Part shown: piece after piece, positions 63,701 to 64,000 of the stretch | How positions within the stretch are numbered: position 1 is the first letter of the stretch | How the letters are laid out: every line of letters starts with the position of its first letter | NCBI GenBank assembly: GCA_015061905.1 | Contig: SUVQ01000002.1 | Span: 124,001 to 188,000, forward strand | From: Verrucomicrobiota bacterium | GTDB taxonomy: Bacteria > Verrucomicrobiota > Verrucomicrobiia > Opitutales > UBA953 | DNA: 64,000 nt | Reading direction: 5' to 3' | The notes under the pieces: model-generated | Database searches by the model: none | Told to the model about the DNA's origin: nothing | What the model saw: the letters and a program-made list of their open reading frames with translations, nothing else | Made by a program: the position numbers and the translations under genes

Positions 63701-64000
63701 TTCGTAAACAATTCCCTGTTTTAAAAGCTCACTGCGAACAGCATCAGCGTATTCCTTCCCCGCCAAACCAAGCCAAGCATTCAAATCAGTTAATTCTTTT
63801 TCCGTAAAAGCACGTCCCTCTTCAAACGCGACTGCGCCGAAAGAAAGAATTTTCGACGCGTCTTTCGCAAGCCCCACGTTGACAAAATTTCCGCTCGAAG
63901 TATCAACCATTTCCTCAAAGCGTGTCGCAAAACGAGAAAACCAATCCGAGTCCGCTTCCGGCAACCGGGTCTTTACAGCCTCAAGAACAGCCGAGCGGCG
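54719..64000 (-). CDS. Giant polyvalent phage-type protein, 5' end outside window
   Basis: The frame is open for more than 3,090 codons and has no stop before the window edge, so the start is missing. In residues counted from the TTG at 63964: a Gly/Ala-rich hydrophobic stretch at about 146-220; a GLHEVVWH zincin-like motif at about 715-725 (HExxxH, not canonical); PNGKPSNLNPRQW and WFGDWE at about 1215-1245; an ADP-ribosyltransferase-like module at about 1420-1610 (NGEPLVVYHGSKASF, GRGFYFTTDEEYA, QIKSATDNAGTFDASNPDIR); a nuclease-like stretch at about 1650-1730 (AYEHIWSEHKDEL); alanine-rich coiled-coil regions; and C-terminal hydrophobic helices. Such polyvalent proteins are delivered with phage or plasmid DNA to counter host defences. 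Exact domain names need a profile search. Confidence 0.85.
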   Translation of the reverse strand, partial: RRSAVLEAVKTRLPEADSDWFSRFATRFEEMVDTSSGNFVNVGLAKDASKILSFGAVAFEEGRAFTEKELTDLNAWLGLAGKEYADAVRSELLKQGIVYEPGKYHKLNDKEKLALTREYRKIGEETADVAQARSVVLSNYAKKFEDGNAVGDWTADNLPSITENLMWIGASIATYGWATPAMMARYGADSYAGTANAALAGGATALDAVSAGKFAGVGSAALEAIPVSRLLGVASRGFTRFTQGLFGESTERVVKSLSEVSNSDLADLFLPKTLWKKSAREVKSFAGTFASEMGTELSQSALEGGATQWAIDGDWQSGAVNSLWDSSFGKDGFDLAASVFAISLGGQAMARGVKWHDHRKAVEAAVRRSGASPESRAEAEQIFIAEAKNAYARKATLEVMAAIDNASDGRAFGGDGKLTADMQAFVHRAMIPTVDENGNATEVYDRAWNTKKKDAFLRSINGGKSVSSKMREALDLLDAASEVAGEQVKEAVDKFKAATDKQLNEGVEQLQGKEAEQDAFANATLPGNGGVDVNPATLSREHLGELVGRFLESSPKMGDADISKELRAVFMGEDAEGADENVIAALNGIAKRCTSAFEFLSFLDAYAAGCDANLKTRTNAKTRAARVLYYGFQHVGTLARPDTNYERFMRLAYFAGTQNRRSLGTLTDEQRGKMQTMLGKIFAGTQVQLGGIPAWASAEAQAAIARGEINGAYASGKVWIADDAFVGTGLHEVVWHATWAWAKQSAPELYKQMQSYVRNAPRWLREQIAQDYAGKSGVSFDEISDEIGAFMFENEFEGDFLNGLNKESRSWWDGLQKTFGKAFKKLRGNEKTGDAHDAVRELMKGFLDGEMKGDLRGGPVESEITDSARRYYAEAEGGAHFDTSAHSGKSLLKPHRTPYNSENMQMTETVLPDNQRVDVVGLTPINWERYSAAAAAMNRTGDIPDGKSPREVAERIEANNKVSVTGMLSEEIRKAADAWCETAATSARRALAGKMLAVIPEGNREVDLPDGRVVEITSNGIANILQHMPNVKSKFRDGALDFVLKLPEFFANAEEFYREFKGIRHGSFGGVVDFNGTPFYVSVTCTGEDSLRVKAVNSIKKASLNAWTETTASGESESVLKAAFKLGKKATDGMTARLPKAISAHSSVKAPATSTADVLKWILSNQDKTAADFRLFLRGWDDAEETRRKDDERWSRRRGFSRGDAEAQRIEAEAKANGTWLKAPNGKPSNLNPRQWVQVRTEAFKKWFGDWERLAKFTFVSEKTRDADAKTKLMKIAGKDLVNTQTGIVAQINSTQRDKLLSGRAKDKSVKNGFSFDQHNFAVSKVASLYENAVLLGEFEDDDGDANVKSVFRFFSPFYLDGHHVVAVLTVKNTTGNKLYSVELDEIKKLDGSVGRLESKSKRIPASSFGGSIGEVRDYVNTFFNVSKVVDENGEPLVVYHGSKASFNAFSHEFTMRNGAMLGRGFYFTTDEEYASGFGGNVFSVFLNLKNPLHPAKNEITKEDLKRVIRFIDPHGDTVADYAISSKGYPGKSWYENALNEAVEAIFSTRKNYSQTSDSDIIGELFSVWGQEDALRGIIEVLGYDGFIPVGTFSDDFRIVFLPEQIKSATDNAGTFDASNPDIRWSLANHFAKIGENEWTIPESVTAAVPELRGKIVCDDDAYEHIWSEHKDELAKVGASSAQEFVERTIENVVEVYRRRNGGFDLVARLRGESGSADKVLIYLKKSEAGDFYDVGNGHPIRNNTYKKEAPVWRANAYPSNDLMALGGPNRNFVGNATVSGGDVNPERHSRAYRAADTHEQELARMAYAVALASKMIQSGKENVRLPAWLKELPEWERIGAINRAFNLFRVAKARGLIKNSMSADAANTAAIEANRAVTERFVHAVAADAMANGVSVERMARGRIQDETERMARSRVDVPSSVSDATKALGVALQRAQGAKASMGKSAKTLHERAMAFPRVILQAAQSRFMPRDSSRETVIDAIIAEAEDAALPTEKLRELRRQVSTKEFAGTGDAANVLRANAADLLTEVEAAISVQNEMLVAGMNMVKDRAVGSRIEAESAGAQRSEKAALAGFEGEDPSMIARRVATSVLVSAWRNTARALGLRGVDYNADVEDGATNPAAVLKFIVLSAERRADDLDAQADAITEKLHSKTLSSEESREANEERNKLREEALLFRDVVAPAGTFTEVFKEGAEEFVKDMLKRGGGFSVANALSALRGAVTLRDALGKAYKLFMTASTREAEANIPYLSGRLRGLISSLPKLDERTDDDASYYSARFRVLANQLREVGNAWWEKSFEEVQAEIDRLESLENRDDHTTAKLQALQMVGGAKHMSAEMLDMAFWTILAERDTAFLEQVSDLRERRADVEQRATFFVEALKANPHAKPADKSTTQSVKENATSQNGLSLGDRLRGWIKNAKGELWEKASAFVDDFERRFSDAASEYDRLVIAQHDWQIRTMREIFGKAWQAKIAELSTVVVPELAKFDRTSRSGVKTDDGLTAMHALHLYMSARQKSFQAPLLHPAMFSEESEGALLSRKAYIKQAKDGGELETFLKTHKGGVLWKLKTAWSVRWKEILPQLNEAYRKVYGFDMYDPFGETDYYPLRLKSEAKAHASGITAKSGAIMLPVGRRFQSRTINVAELDANRKFAEVVFEQMENTLHTIAYAEVHRDAERFMGNAAISDVRNARVAYSDVKGFKDHLADILALPSQQGEASRMGRFVAGTSTVLALAGNLFTPIRQMSGGGTYAAESPFGVGATTAAMTYAVWGTLWGGQYMKDLLRVVRDPLFRARYEEAARFVEQEALRGGAGTGVPGATKRLFKKLKNASLYGVRFGDAVPIMTCGVGFYRMFYAQNLRKGMSDAQAHEKAMNDMIALTEKTQQTRRVMNKTRLQRDTGLSGQILGQFKSMNDQAFGNESRVLSDLASDLKSAKRWKRALKSVVAYHLLFGAFSDFVMQSVFIALSGDDDDESTFWEKLNLWELGAATVGGGLYGSTIAFVAFDLMNIEDVGRRIANWAFDAEMPGRRPAAVAASLPSVSILLNTGTHTAKAVSMLGDEEVEGKDAFVEFCKSFGGAKSIMRLVDKITEDSEEE

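Larger units (their letters stand above)
53480..64000. mobile_element. Left part of an integrated prophage-like element at tRNA-Leu
   Basis: The block begins directly after tRNA-Leu(CAA) and contains a tyrosine integrase gene transcribed away from the tRNA and a giant minus-strand gene with polyvalent-protein domains. It runs to the window edge, so the right end and the second att copy are not seen. No other phage genes (terminase, portal, capsid) are visible, so phage or conjugative/mobilisable type is undecided. The exact left boundary is assumed to be in the tRNA 3' end. Confidence 0.75.

Overview
The window looks like chromosome of a Gram-negative member of the Verrucomicrobiota, most likely Opitutales-like. 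This is inferred from gene content: a PEP-CTERM surface protein, a Pmp-type autotransporter of the kind known from Chlamydiae, an archaeal/eukaryotic-type ProS, a GH109-type oxidoreductase with a twin-arginine signal, and a cluster of prepilin-like proteins with a prepilin peptidase. LptF/G, heptose kinase and autotransporter genes confirm an outer membrane with LPS. No rRNA gene is present, so the taxon is not proved.

The dominant signal is a short DNA word, GGGAACG (complement CGTTCCC, usually inside CGGGAACG or GCGGGAACGC). I hand-counted about 38 copies in the first 10 kb, against roughly 1.2 expected at equal base composition. It occurs on both strands, in genes in every reading frame, and between genes. 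Several intergenic copies are paired as inverted repeats that form transcription terminators. That combination resembles DNA uptake sequences of Neisseria and Pasteurellaceae, at a density closer to the cyanobacterial HIP1 motif. I regard it as the most likely undescribed system here.

Layout. 1-11 kb: small secreted/Sel1 proteins, an amino-acid ABC transporter with fused binding protein and permease, mdh, dps behind two PerR/Fur-like operators, gpmI, an LptF/G permease and a dihydroorotase homologue lacking a metal ligand. 11-16.7 kb: ruvX, four prepilin-like genes, fmt and an RluA-type pseudouridine synthase. 16.7-27.7 kb: surface functions (1981-residue autotransporter, processive glycosyltransferase, prepilin peptidase, GH109-like protein, heptose kinase). 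27.9-34.2 kb: recN, thiC, proS, sugar transferase. 34.2-35.4 kb: a repeat-rich spacer and the PEP-CTERM gene. 35.6-52.6 kb: housekeeping genes (nrdAB, folK-pheT, dxr, cysE, DedA, M48 protease, rsmI, rRNA methyltransferase, dgkA, FAD oxidoreductase). 52.6-53.3 kb: a secreted nuclease.

53.4-64 kb is the left part of an integrated element. A tRNA-Leu(CAA) gene and its terminator are followed by phased T-tracts (predicted curved DNA), a tandem 11-mer, a tyrosine integrase, and one giant open frame on the minus strand (more than 3,090 codons, running off the window). Its domains resemble the large polyvalent proteins of phages, including an ADP-ribosyltransferase-like module. The element also carries GGGAACG, about 21 copies in 10 kb, so it appears adapted to this host.
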